From Brachyspira sp. (GTDB lineage Bacteria; Spirochaetota; Brachyspiria; Brachyspirales; Brachyspiraceae), in assembly GCF_029258575.1 (NCBI RefSeq), contig NZ_JARHYI010000027.1:1-32847 (forward strand): a DNA stretch of 32,847 bases, given 5' to 3'. A program made the translations under genes and the position numbers. Below are positions 7,326 to 16,624 of the stretch, piece after piece (positions within the stretch are counted from its first letter, which is position 1; each line of letters starts with the position of its first letter). Below the pieces are notes generated by a model. That model saw nothing but the letters and a program-made list of their open reading frames with translations, was not told where the DNA came from and made no database searches.

Positions 7326-10300
7326 CTAAGAATATGGAAGTCTTTTTATTATTTGAAGATACTTTATGAATCTTTTTATCTTTACATTTTTCTTATCTAT
7401 ATTCAATGCCTTATTATAATATTCTAAAGAATTATTATAATAAGAATTTACCTCCCTATGTTTCTTATATTTAAAATAATAACAAATCCCAATACAGAAA
7501 TAAATCTCATAATCATTCTTGCCATAATATTTATTTTCTATAGACAAATTATAATTATATATAGCCTTATCAAGATATTGTTCATCTGGTTTCTGTTTTT
7601 TATATAGAAGCAAATATATATCCCCAATAAGTGAATAGGCTTTAATATTGCCAAGCTTTATAGATTTATATAAATTATTAAATGCATTTTCTATATAATC
7701 AATTTTTAAAGTTTTTTCAAATAAATGTTTCAATATCAAAGCTCTATTATAGTTGCATTTAGGATAATTATTATCAATATCCAGCACTCTGCTGTAGCAA
7801 TGAAAAGAATGAATTATATACTCATAATTTTTATTTTTTAAGAATATGGTATAGTATAAATTTCCCATATTAAAATAATAATCTATATTGTTTTTTTCTA
7901 TTCCAGAAATATATTCCAAATAAAATAAAGCAAATAATGCATACTTTATTTTTTTAGTAATATTAAATAAATACTGAAAATAATCTATACATAATCTTAT
8001 AGAAAATATATCATTGTTAAAACTATTTAAACATTTACCAGCCCTTATCAAATATTTATTATTTTTATGAATATCATACATAACATTATTTAATATGAAT
8101 AAATATTTATTTGCCAATATTCTATTTTCTTCTAAAAGATTAATATTTTTATCAAAATAATTATTAATAATAACTTTATTATTATATTCAGTAAATAGTA
8201 TAAAATAAATACGACTTAATTTTTTATAAATAGTATTTACTCCTATACCATTATTTATAGCTTTATCATAATATTCAATACATATTATAATATACTGATA
8301 TTTAGTTTCTCTGTCAAAATTATTATTAGATATTTTTAAACTATATAAATCTCCAATAGATTCCAATGCAATTAATGAGTTTTCATTATTGTGCAATATA
8401 GTTTCAAAGCATGAATAAGCATTATCAAATATCCCATTAATATTATAAACTACATAAACTATGCTGTATAAAAAACCTAAATTTTCAATTGCAATATAAT
8501 ATGAATTATCAAAATTAATAGCCTTAATATAACTGTCTTCAGCAAGTTTATAATCTTCAAATCTGCTTTCAATTATTCTAAAATGATAAAGAAGTGCCAA
8601 ATTATAATATAATGTTTTATCATATTGATTTATTTCTAAAGCATAATTAAAATTATCCAAAGCAATATTAAAATATTTTATATCTTTTTTTACCCTATAT
8701 ATTTCATAATATAGTATAGCCTTTTGAGATAAATTTTTTATATCATATTTACAATTCTTAAAATTCTTATCTATATAATTTAATGACAAATCAAAATATT
8801 TATTTGTATTATGATCTTCTAAATATTTTACTCTGTAAAGTTCGCTTATAGCAATGAAAGAATTTGAACGGTTTAAAAAGAATAATGCTTTAGTAAAAAA
8901 ATTCTCTCTCAAATTATAATAGGATTCAGTAAATTTATCTTTTAAACTTTCGCAGTATAAATAATAATAAAAGTATCCCATATTATAATTGGTATAATAT
9001 TCTAAAGTATTATCAGAATCTAATGCCCCTTCACTTGATAAAGTTTCATAATCATTTAATGATAATGTGAAATAATTAGGATCTTCAAAATGATAAAAAG
9101 CTAATCTATATAATTCAAATCTATTTATATAAGTATAAAAATAATCACAATCAATGGAAAGTGCTTTATTATAAAAAAATAATGCATTATCAAAATCTTC
9201 TTTATTTTTATTTATATCAAATTTGCATTCATAAAGATATGCAATAGAATTCAATATATCACATTCATCTAAATCTAAGTGATGAAATGAAGAGAGTGCA
9301 GCATTAAAATATAAATCATCTTTCGTATTTTTATAACAGTATATATAGAGATATGCCATAAAATAGTAGGCATTATTATCTGTATCTTTTGCTTTATTAT
9401 AATAATTCATAGCAGAGGTAAAATCTTCTTCATTTTGTGTTAAATTATATTTAATGCTGTAGGTATATCCTAAAATATAATACAAAAGATTATCATAATT
9501 ACCACTGTCTTCTATTTTCTCTAATATTGAAATTGCATCATCAGAAAAATATATATATTTGCTGTATTTAAACATAATAGTATGTAAGAAAGCAATATTA
9601 AGTAAAGTGTTAATATCATTACTACTATAATATAATTCTATATAATAATTTATAGATAATAAATAATAATCAGGATTCTTTGTAAATAAAAATTTATCTT
9701 TATATAATTTAGCTATATAATACAATGCAAAAATATTATCATTATCAAAATCTAAAATACTTAAATATGCTTCGGCAGCAATATCAAAATATTTTTCTTT
9801 TTCAGCATTATCATATTTGTATTTATATAATGAAAAAATATTATAGCTTAAATTGATGTCATTTCCTATTAAACTTGATACTTCTTTATAGCATTCTAAA
9901 GATTTATTAAAATATTCATTATCTTTAGTATTAATATATTTAAAATGATATAGTATAGCCAAGATGAAATAAGTTATTTCGTTATGATGATGTATTACTT
10001 TATTTATATTTTCCAATACTAAATCATAATAAATATTATCAAGATTATAAATATATCTAGTATAATATAAAAATGCAGCTTTATTTCTAGCATATAAATT
10101 ACCGCTATTTTTTATAAGTATAGAATTGATTCCTCCTATAACATTTTCAAAACTTTCATCATCTCCATTATAGGCACATTCATCTATATATGAATCTATA
10201 AGCGATTGAATTATAGCCGTATCGTTATATCTTATATTTAATTCTTTTTTATCCTTTATTTTTTTGATTATATCATAAAAATACTTATCATTATTTTCCA

Positions 10301-10388
10301 AAGTTTCAAAATCTAATTTTTTAAGAAGAGAAAGTCCTGAGTCTGCTTTCATATTATTGATAAAATTATAATAGTTCATATACTGCAT
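7326..10388 (-). CDS. Large tetratricopeptide-repeat protein, 1020 residues
   Basis: No signal peptide or membrane segment is visible, so a cytoplasmic location is likely. Nearly the whole length consists of degenerate 34-residue helical hairpins with the TPR pattern (recurring A/G...Y...A or N.AL..). Examples are YYNKAKDTDNNAYYFMAYLY (about 330), FNYALEINQYDKTLYYNLAL (about 585), YNRALILKHLF (about 880) and LEYYNKALNIDKKNVKIKRF (near the end). The spacer often runs 'N.YF..A', as in other giant spirochaete TPR proteins. Such proteins are binding scaffolds, and the partner cannot be inferred. Two starts are possible (10388 and 10379), neither with a good ribosome binding site. It ends 85 bp upstream of the alcohol dehydrogenase, which has its own promoter. 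Confidence 0.8.
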   Translation of the reverse strand: MQYMNYYNFINNMKADSGLSLLKKLDFETLENNDKYFYDIIKKIKDKKELNIRYNDTAIIQSLIDSYIDECAYNGDDESFENVIGGINSILIKNSGNLYARNKAAFLYYTRYIYNLDNIYYDLVLENINKVIHHHNEITYFILAILYHFKYINTKDNEYFNKSLECYKEVSSLIGNDINLSYNIFSLYKYKYDNAEKEKYFDIAAEAYLSILDFDNDNIFALYYIAKLYKDKFLFTKNPDYYLLSINYYIELYYSSNDINTLLNIAFLHTIMFKYSKYIYFSDDAISILEKIEDSGNYDNLLYYILGYTYSIKYNLTQNEEDFTSAMNYYNKAKDTDNNAYYFMAYLYIYCYKNTKDDLYFNAALSSFHHLDLDECDILNSIAYLYECKFDINKNKEDFDNALFFYNKALSIDCDYFYTYINRFELYRLAFYHFEDPNYFTLSLNDYETLSSEGALDSDNTLEYYTNYNMGYFYYYLYCESLKDKFTESYYNLRENFFTKALFFLNRSNSFIAISELYRVKYLEDHNTNKYFDLSLNYIDKNFKNCKYDIKNLSQKAILYYEIYRVKKDIKYFNIALDNFNYALEINQYDKTLYYNLALLYHFRIIESRFEDYKLAEDSYIKAINFDNSYYIAIENLGFLYSIVYVVYNINGIFDNAYSCFETILHNNENSLIALESIGDLYSLKISNNNFDRETKYQYIIICIEYYDKAINNGIGVNTIYKKLSRIYFILFTEYNNKVIINNYFDKNINLLEENRILANKYLFILNNVMYDIHKNNKYLIRAGKCLNSFNNDIFSIRLCIDYFQYLFNITKKIKYALFALFYLEYISGIEKNNIDYYFNMGNLYYTIFLKNKNYEYIIHSFHCYSRVLDIDNNYPKCNYNRALILKHLFEKTLKIDYIENAFNNLYKSIKLGNIKAYSLIGDIYLLLYKKQKPDEQYLDKAIYNYNLSIENKYYGKNDYEIYFCIGICYYFKYKKHREVNSYYNNSLEYYNKALNIDKKNVKIKRFIKYLQIIKRLPYS

Positions 10389-10519
10389 TAATTTTAAATA
10401 GACAATATAAAAATTATGATAATCAAATATATATATTTTTTCATACTATACCCTTTGAAGAATAGTCAATTATATTATACATAAAAAAGTAATTTATTTA
10501 AATATATTCATATTAATAT

Positions 10520-10640
10520 TTTAATAACAAACCCCACCCTTCAAAATTTTTTTAATTTTATTTTAAATTTTCACTTTAATTATATTAAAAATGAAAATAA
10601 GAAAAAGCAAACCCACCCAAGCGATAATTAAGTTTAAAAA
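10520..10640 (-). repeat. Two-box G-rich intergenic element, copy C (minus strand)
   Basis: Read on the minus strand, GCTTGGGTGGG has its box at 10618-10612 and GAAGGGTGGGG has its box at 10539-10532. The boxes are 79 bp apart with AT-rich filler, followed by TTTGTTATTAAAAT. The orientation matches the flanking minus-strand genes, which differs from copies A and B. Confidence 0.6.
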
Positions 10641-10729
10641 CTTTTTAAACGCACGATGAGTGATTTTTTGATATGCATTTAATTATGATTAAAAATCATA
10701 TTATATTTTTAATTTTATTCTTCGTGCGT
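10632..10729 (-). other. Palindrome and wide inverted repeat after the outer-membrane protein gene
   Basis: ACGCACGA (10649-10656) pairs with TCGTGCGT (10722-10729), starting 6 bases after the stop at 10736. Within the 65-base loop TTATGATT/AATCATAA forms a smaller hairpin. The perfect palindrome GTTTAAAAACTTTTTAAAC (10632-10650) follows on the transcript. Together these could form the 3' end of the upstream mRNA. With the repeat at 10520-10640 this accounts for most of the 347-bp spacer 10389-10735, and I see nothing else in it. Confidence 0.4.
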
Positions 10730-10735
10730 CATTAT

Positions 10736-13510
10736 TTACCAAGACATTTGAAAACCAAATCCAATATATAAATCATTTATAGTAGGATAATTTGCAATGA
10801 TATTCTTATCCAAACTTGTAGGAAGCCTTAAAGCTAATAATATATAAGGCTCTCCTGTTACAACATTCTGATGCCCTGATATTGGTATGCTGGCATCAAA
10901 ACCTGCTTTTAAAGCTAGAGAATGCATATAATCTTTTGAATAGTAGGCATACCTGTATGAAATAGAGGCAAAAAAATTATCAAAATATATATGACTTAAA
11001 TTAAAATGAGAATTTAAGTAACCTAGAAGTTCAAAATCTCCTCCCAAAAAATAATTGTCTTTGTATTTTTTGTTTTTCACATATGCATAAAACTCTTCTG
11101 GGGCTTTTACTTCCCTTTCGCCAAATATAGTAGAAGCTCCATCAAATGCTGCATTGGTATCGAATGCATAAGAACCATAAAAAGAAGCTCTTATAGGAAT
11201 ATATCTTGTTTGAAACTTCGTACTGAAATCTATTGCAAATTTATTGTATTTTATTGAGTATGTAGGATAAATTGTTATATTGATTAAATCATCTCTGTAT
11301 GGTTTATCTGCTTTTACTTTAAATATCATTGAGGCTTTAAGCGATGCATTAAGAGTCCAAGAAGAATATTTCCAAGTAAATGCCGATGAAGTATTAGTTT
11401 TAGGATTAACAAATTCCGAAAATAAGGCTCCTGATACTAAAGGCTCAATAAAAAAATAAAGTTTATCACTTTCTGTATTAATAAGAAACTGCATTCCTAT
11501 ATAAGAATTTAATCTCCAATAATTATATACAGAATATACAACTTCGCTTTTAAATCCAAAATATATAGGATAAAGAAAATTAAAAGATGTAACTGTAAGT
11601 TCCGTTTGAAGGAAGTTTGAAGGTATATCATATCCTATCCAAATCAAAGCTAAATTATTTAATGCAGGAGTAGCTATAACAGAAAGTATACCAAAACCAT
11701 TAACTAAAAATTGAAAAGTATTATTAATTTGAGGCAAAGGAATCCACATAGACCAAGGCTTTAAATATTTAAAAGCATTATAATTTCCAAGCTCCATTTC
11801 TGGATTAAAATCATATTTATTTATTGTTTTATCTGTATATGTGAATTTTTTTGTTACAGAAGTGTTATCTGTATATTTCATAAGTCTGTCAAACTCTGAA
11901 AATCTTCCCATATAATATATATTTTCTCCAGCATAAACTGCAGAAAATACTCCCCCTGAATAATCTTTTGGGTAAAGTTTCATGCTGTTATTATTTAAAT
12001 CTATTTCTCCAAGTTTGTAATATTTATCATTATTGTTGTATGAAAAAAGAAGCTTATTATTAGAATGCCTTAAAGTTCTAACATAGTTAAGAGTATTGTC
12101 TTGAGTTTCTATATATTTAATAGATTTATTATTATAATTAAATATTGCTATATGCTTTACTCCTTTTTCTGTAACTATCAATGCTATATTATCATCATCA
12201 ATAACTGCAGGAGAACTGTATCCGAAATTATCATTAGCAGGAATGAGAATTTCTTTTTCATTATTTTCATTTATATAAATAAGAATAGAATTATGCAAAT
12301 CTTTTGATACACCTATAATACCGTTTTTAAAATATCTTGCATACTGCAAATCAAACCATTTTCTTTTTGTTCTTCTTTTTTTATTCAAATCATATTCTTT
12401 AACAATATATTTATAAAGTCCTCCATTATACATTAAAGAAACTATCAAAGCATTATTTCCGTCTTCTGATATATCCAAACTTTCAGAACTTCTGTCTATA
12501 AGAAACTCTACTTTTAAATCTTTTTTATTATTTTGATTATTTCTCTTTTCTTCATAAGAGTATAAAGCTCCAATATTAGCATCAATATAATAAACTCTAT
12601 TATTGTATGAATAAATATCATTAATAAAAGTTTCCTTATTATTCACCCTCATATCTTCGCTAGGATTTATATTTTCTAAAACCAAAGAGTTTTGAAAATC
12701 AGCCCATGCTTCTATAAATTTTATTCCATATACTTTTTGAAAAGCTCCGTAAACTCCAGAATTATATATAAAAAATGAAAAATGAAGTTTGGTCTGCATT
12801 CTATTCCAAAACTCATTATACTTTTCCATTCCGAATCTTTCCTGAAGATATTTAGAGAATAATCCTCCATATTCATAATAAATATTTCCATAAGGTCTTT
12901 TAGTCCAAAGATAAGAAGCCTGAATTGGAGTTCTAAAATTTCCTTCAAATATATCCTGTCTTAATCTCTGTTTTACCAAAGGATCATTAGCACGTCCGAA
13001 ACCTGTTAAACTTTCCATGCTTACAGGAGCACCTTCAATCATAAAAGGCATAGCGTTTATATGAACAAAAGAAGCCCAATTTCCCATTACTTTAGTTGCA
13101 AGTCCTGTGTTTTCTGAAGCCATAGTAAGAAGATGGGTAAGTTCATGTATAAACACAGACTCAAAATTATTATTATAGCTTGTAAAGTTTTCATCTAAAT
13201 TTGTATCATAAAGTATTAAACTTGAATACGGTATTATCATTGCCGCTGAATTGAATAAATTAAAGTCAGGAGTTATTGTTATTGCTATTTTTCCTTTTAC
13301 TGTGCTATTTAAAATCTTTGAATATTTTTCATATATATCATCAGCAACTTTTGCTAAATTTTCTGCCGTTCTTCTGGACTCTATAGGAAATATTATTTCA
13401 AATTTCTTTGTTTGTATTGTATGTAATTTTCTAAATGGTTTAAAAGTCTGCGTATATAGATTAACGCTTAAAATCAATATTAATATAAAAAATAAAAAAA
13501 TTCTTTTCAT
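10736..13510 (-). CDS. Outer-membrane protein with zinc metallopeptidase, propeller-like and beta-barrel regions
   Basis: The protein has 924 residues. A Sec signal peptide (MKRIFLFFILILILSVNLYT) opens it. Residues 30-270 look like a gluzincin peptidase: HELTH at 122-126 gives two zinc ligands and the catalytic Glu, and MIEGAPVSME offers E159 as the third ligand, in the place of the usual 'EGxA' glutamate. Residues about 285-580 are short beta repeats of the TolB/propeller kind (YSYNNRVYYIDA, LDISEDGNNALIVS, GYSSPAVIDDDNIALIV). From about 610 to the end come amphipathic strands, ending in YIGFGFQMSW with a terminal aromatic residue, as in outer-membrane barrels. It is probably anchored in the outer membrane. 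The periplasmic or surface placement of the peptidase and its substrate are unknown. A TATAAT-like -10 lies about 30 bp upstream. Confidence 0.75.
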   Translation of the reverse strand: MKRIFLFFILILILSVNLYTQTFKPFRKLHTIQTKKFEIIFPIESRRTAENLAKVADDIYEKYSKILNSTVKGKIAITITPDFNLFNSAAMIIPYSSLILYDTNLDENFTSYNNNFESVFIHELTHLLTMASENTGLATKVMGNWASFVHINAMPFMIEGAPVSMESLTGFGRANDPLVKQRLRQDIFEGNFRTPIQASYLWTKRPYGNIYYEYGGLFSKYLQERFGMEKYNEFWNRMQTKLHFSFFIYNSGVYGAFQKVYGIKFIEAWADFQNSLVLENINPSEDMRVNNKETFINDIYSYNNRVYYIDANIGALYSYEEKRNNQNNKKDLKVEFLIDRSSESLDISEDGNNALIVSLMYNGGLYKYIVKEYDLNKKRRTKRKWFDLQYARYFKNGIIGVSKDLHNSILIYINENNEKEILIPANDNFGYSSPAVIDDDNIALIVTEKGVKHIAIFNYNNKSIKYIETQDNTLNYVRTLRHSNNKLLFSYNNNDKYYKLGEIDLNNNSMKLYPKDYSGGVFSAVYAGENIYYMGRFSEFDRLMKYTDNTSVTKKFTYTDKTINKYDFNPEMELGNYNAFKYLKPWSMWIPLPQINNTFQFLVNGFGILSVIATPALNNLALIWIGYDIPSNFLQTELTVTSFNFLYPIYFGFKSEVVYSVYNYWRLNSYIGMQFLINTESDKLYFFIEPLVSGALFSEFVNPKTNTSSAFTWKYSSWTLNASLKASMIFKVKADKPYRDDLINITIYPTYSIKYNKFAIDFSTKFQTRYIPIRASFYGSYAFDTNAAFDGASTIFGEREVKAPEEFYAYVKNKKYKDNYFLGGDFELLGYLNSHFNLSHIYFDNFFASISYRYAYYSKDYMHSLALKAGFDASIPISGHQNVVTGEPYILLALRLPTSLDKNIIANYPTINDLYIGFGFQMSW

Positions 13511-13600
13511 AAATGACTGAAAGCTAGTATATTATAATTCATATTTTTTGCAATAAATTGTTATACATAACTTAATTATCATTAAAAAAAATGAAAAAAT

Positions 13601-13736
13601 ATCATATCGCATAACCCTAAAAATAAGGTTTCAATAAAAACATTCCTTCCAAAATATTTCTTTATTATGAAATATATATTAATAATTTTTATATTCACAA
13701 ACCTATTTAATTAAAGAAACTTAAAGGCGATATGAT
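13601..13736 (-). other. Wide inverted repeat after the radical SAM gene
   Basis: ATCATATCGC (13601-13610) and GCGATATGAT (13727-13736) are perfect complements 116 bases apart. The upstream arm lies 17 bases after the minus-strand stop at 13753, and the far arm is followed on the transcript by ATTTTTTCATTTTTTTT, so the pair could form a 3' terminator-like structure. GC content at the arm tips (CGC/GCG) makes chance less likely in this DNA. Confidence 0.35.
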
Positions 13737-13752
13737 AATCAAATATTTACAT

Positions 13753-14727
13753 TTACTGCCGATTCTTATTATCATTATTCATACCCTGAACTATATTTTT
13801 TTCTTTCATATTTTTCATTATGAGATTTATTATTACTCCCTTTGATTTTTTCCATTTAGGAGCTATCAAACTATCTCCTAAACTATCTCCCATCAAACGA
13901 GCTATTATAATATCCGAACGCGTAAAAGAAATTGCCTCGCTTATTAAATCTATATAATAATCTTCATTTAAAGTAGGAAATAAATATTCTCTATACATAT
14001 TTTCAAAATATGAATCTTTTACTATATCAAGCTGATGAAACTTTACTGCATCTATTTTTAATGATGATATATCTTTTACTGTTTTAAGCATATCATCTCT
14101 GCTTTCTAATTCTATACTATTATTGATAATTCTTTTTGGAAGTCCGAATATAACATGTGTACATATTATAATATTTGCATAATTGCTTTTTATATGATTT
14201 ACCATTTTAGAAAAAGAATTATAATCATGACCCCTATTAATTAACTTTGAAGTTTCATTGTTTGAAGACTGAAGTCCCATTTCTAGCCAAATTTCTTTAT
14301 TATAAGAAACAGATAAATCATTAAGCTCCTTTAATACATTTTCTTCAAGCATATCGCTTCTTGCTCCAAACATAAGTCCTACGCAGTCATCAAAATGCAC
14401 CAATTTATTAGCATATTTTAATGATTCTTGGCAAGCCAATGGAGATAATGGAGTGCCTAATTGAAAATAGCCATAAAATTTTTGATACCTTCCTCTATAA
14501 TTTTTTACACCATTTATCCATTGATTATTAATATCTTCTTCTCTGACATAGGGAGGTTTATAGCTATTTAAATTACAGAATCGGCAGCCTCCGTCATTGG
14601 CTTTATGAGCACAGCCAAAATCCGTATCTATAGAAATTTTACCTACTTTTAATCCGAATTTATTTTTTACATAATCAGAAAATGAATAATAGTTTTTATC
14701 GTTTTGTTTATCAATTTTTTTTTGCAT
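13753..14727 (-). CDS. YhcC-type radical SAM protein (TIGR01212 family)
   Basis: This 324-residue protein opens with NYYSFSDYVKNKFGLKVGKI, like 'RYysl..ylke.fG.kv.Ki' of YhcC. The iron-sulfur cluster cysteines are C39, C48 and C51 (CAHKANDGGCRFC), with the long C-x8-C-x2-C spacing typical of this family rather than CxxxCxxC. Further family blocks are YFQLGTPLSP, EIWLEMGLQSSN (the 'iGLQS' strand) and THVIFGLPK. Radical SAM enzymes cleave S-adenosylmethionine to start radical chemistry. The substrate of YhcC proteins is not established to my knowledge. The Asn/Lys tail after 300 is low complexity. A TATACT -10-like element lies about 15 bp upstream of the ATG. It stands alone. Confidence 0.85.
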   Translation of the reverse strand: MQKKIDKQNDKNYYSFSDYVKNKFGLKVGKISIDTDFGCAHKANDGGCRFCNLNSYKPPYVREEDINNQWINGVKNYRGRYQKFYGYFQLGTPLSPLACQESLKYANKLVHFDDCVGLMFGARSDMLEENVLKELNDLSVSYNKEIWLEMGLQSSNNETSKLINRGHDYNSFSKMVNHIKSNYANIIICTHVIFGLPKRIINNSIELESRDDMLKTVKDISSLKIDAVKFHQLDIVKDSYFENMYREYLFPTLNEDYYIDLISEAISFTRSDIIIARLMGDSLGDSLIAPKWKKSKGVIINLIMKNMKEKNIVQGMNNDNKNRQ

Positions 14728-14800
14728 ATTGATAACAGTATATCATAAAATAAATTTTTTAAAACTAATATTTAGTATCCTATAAAAGATTTTTAATTTA

Positions 14801-14931
14801 AAATATACTAGGGTGGGTGTTAAAATGACAGTTGAAAATAAAAAAATTAAACATCGTAAAAATAGCTTTTGTATATTATAAGTCTATAGGGCGGGGTATG
14901 TAAATTAAGTTTTAAAATTTATACTCACTCC
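14801..14931 (+). repeat. Two-box G-rich intergenic element, copy A
   Basis: Box 1 GGGTGGG (14811-14817) is followed by TGTTAA. Box 2 GGGCGGGG (14889-14896) lies exactly 78 bp downstream inside TTATAAGTCTATAGGGCGGG, then TATGTAAATTAAGTTTT. About 38 bases around box 2 match copy B at 28138-28176 almost base for base. A further tail, ATACTCACTCC (14921-14931), resembles 19281-19291. It fills most of the 295-bp spacer 14728-15022. Confidence 0.75.
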
Positions 14932-15022
14932 ACACCCTTTTATTTTTATAATTTAAATATCAAATGAAATATGAATTAGAATTTTCATTATAAATAAAGT
15001 ATGCTTTCCCTAACGAAATATA

Positions 15023-16522
15023 TTAATCCTTTATATCAATATTATAATCTTTCAAAGTATCAAGAATTAAAAGCATAGATATTTCATCTTGATTATTTAA
15101 ATTGTATTTGTCTATATTGATTATATTTTTTATAGCATTCTGACTTCTGCCAGAAATAAATAAAACATCATCATTTTTTAAAGCAGGCATTATTCTGCTT
15201 GATGAGTTCACATTCCAGAAAATTATTGTAGGAAGTTTATAATTATTTTTATTGAATGATTCTTTCCAATATTCAAAATTAGTTTTGTTTGCTTTATCAC
15301 AGGCATTAAACTCCATATCAGAAATTATTATTATATATTTAGGAAGTTCTTCTTGTGATACATGATTTTTTAAAGCAGTGTCAAGCAAAGCATTAAATAC
15401 AGAATCTATATTTGTACTCATATCTATAGATGATCTTAAAATATAATCAACTATATCTACTATATTATTGATATTAGATATATCATGCATTTTAGAATTG
15501 CCACAGAAATCTATAAAATTATTATGAAATACAGATTTATTTAACTGTGCTATATATATTGCCAAAGCCACAGAACATATTAAAGGTTCCCCATTTAAAT
15601 TTATACCCATACTGCCAGATACATCGCATGCAACAATAGCATTTAAATTATCATCTACAAAAATGTTCGGAAGATTTTTCCAAGTCAAATCAAATTCTTC
15701 TCTTCTTAATTTTTTATCTTCTACTGGGCAAAATATAATTTCTCTTATAATGTCAAAAGGAGTTAATGTACTTGTATTTAATTTAACTTTTCCTAGCTTT
15801 ACATCTTCAAAAAACTGCTTGTATCTTTTTTCATCATTTCTAATGAAAGCCTTTGAATATTTCCTCATAGCAAGAGAAGTAACTTGAGAATAATCAAAAG
15901 TATAATCTTTCTCTCTCAAATTATTTTCTACTAATTTTATTTTCTTTCTTAAGGTAGATAAAGTTTTTCTGTATTCTTTAGCATTAATATTTAAAAGTTT
16001 TATTAATTCTCTTGCAATGTTTCTTGTATTTTTTGAAGAAGTGTTTTCACTAGGAAGCCATTTAGCTAAAAGCGAAACATTATCAGATTTTTTATCTTTT
16101 TCTAATTGCTCTAATATTATGTTTTTTGTAAAATCAGAAATATTTTTATTTTCTTTATTATCATACCATATATAAATAATATCATCCCATCTTCCAAGCT
16201 CTGGTATAGTTCTTAGAATTTCTATTGCAGTGAGAATATGATTTAGTTTAATCATAATATTAATATACTTTCTGAAAACTTCTCTCTCCCCAATGCCTTT
16301 TCTTATATCCCTTAAATACATTATTGATTTGCAAGTAAGTTCAGGACTTTCTCGCCAAGCATCTATAAAATATTTTAATAATTCATCATCCGTTTTTGAT
16401 CTGCTTGCCCCCATAGTGGCAAATAAATCTATAACACCACTTAATGATGATATATTAGTATCAGAAAAATTATGAGTATAAGTTTTATTAAAAGAATTTT
16501 TAATCAAATCCAAAAAAGACAT
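15023..16522 (-). CDS. DUF2828 protein: TROVE-like helical repeat region plus von Willebrand A domain
   Basis: The protein has 499 residues. The N-terminus GVIDLFATMGASRSKTDDEL and the following ESPELTCKSIMYLRDIRKGIGEREVF match the DUF2828 family, whose helical ring resembles the TROVE domain of the RNA-binding protein Ro60. Later family blocks are LLAKWLPSENTSSKNTR and EYRKTLSTLRKKI. The C-terminal vWA domain has the metal site D300-x-S302-x-S304 (ACDVSGSMG), a downstream Thr in STNIDSVF, and Asp in IIISDMEF. By analogy it may bind structured RNA or act as a scaffold, but function is unproven for the family. GGAG lies 10 bases before the ATG. There is no partner gene beside it. Confidence 0.85.
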   Translation of the reverse strand: MSFLDLIKNSFNKTYTHNFSDTNISSLSGVIDLFATMGASRSKTDDELLKYFIDAWRESPELTCKSIMYLRDIRKGIGEREVFRKYINIMIKLNHILTAIEILRTIPELGRWDDIIYIWYDNKENKNISDFTKNIILEQLEKDKKSDNVSLLAKWLPSENTSSKNTRNIARELIKLLNINAKEYRKTLSTLRKKIKLVENNLREKDYTFDYSQVTSLAMRKYSKAFIRNDEKRYKQFFEDVKLGKVKLNTSTLTPFDIIREIIFCPVEDKKLRREEFDLTWKNLPNIFVDDNLNAIVACDVSGSMGINLNGEPLICSVALAIYIAQLNKSVFHNNFIDFCGNSKMHDISNINNIVDIVDYILRSSIDMSTNIDSVFNALLDTALKNHVSQEELPKYIIIISDMEFNACDKANKTNFEYWKESFNKNNYKLPTIIFWNVNSSSRIMPALKNDDVLFISGRSQNAIKNIINIDKYNLNNQDEISMLLILDTLKDYNIDIKD

Positions 16523-16624
16523 AGAATCAATTCTCCAATATGAAAAACAATATATAATAAAAAAATATTCTATGCCTATTAAATAATAAACATAGAATTA
16601 AAAAACTAGACACAATAATACACC

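Noticed and set aside
12101-13520. Several 60-90 codon frames within the outer-membrane protein gene, both strands
   Set aside because: All lie inside a gene with convincing domains, and none has a start signal or protein-like composition.
14811-14896. G-quadruplex made of the four G runs of the two-box element
   Set aside because: The gap between box 1 and box 2 (about 70 bases) is far longer than usual quadruplex loops. A dimeric or intermolecular form cannot be excluded.
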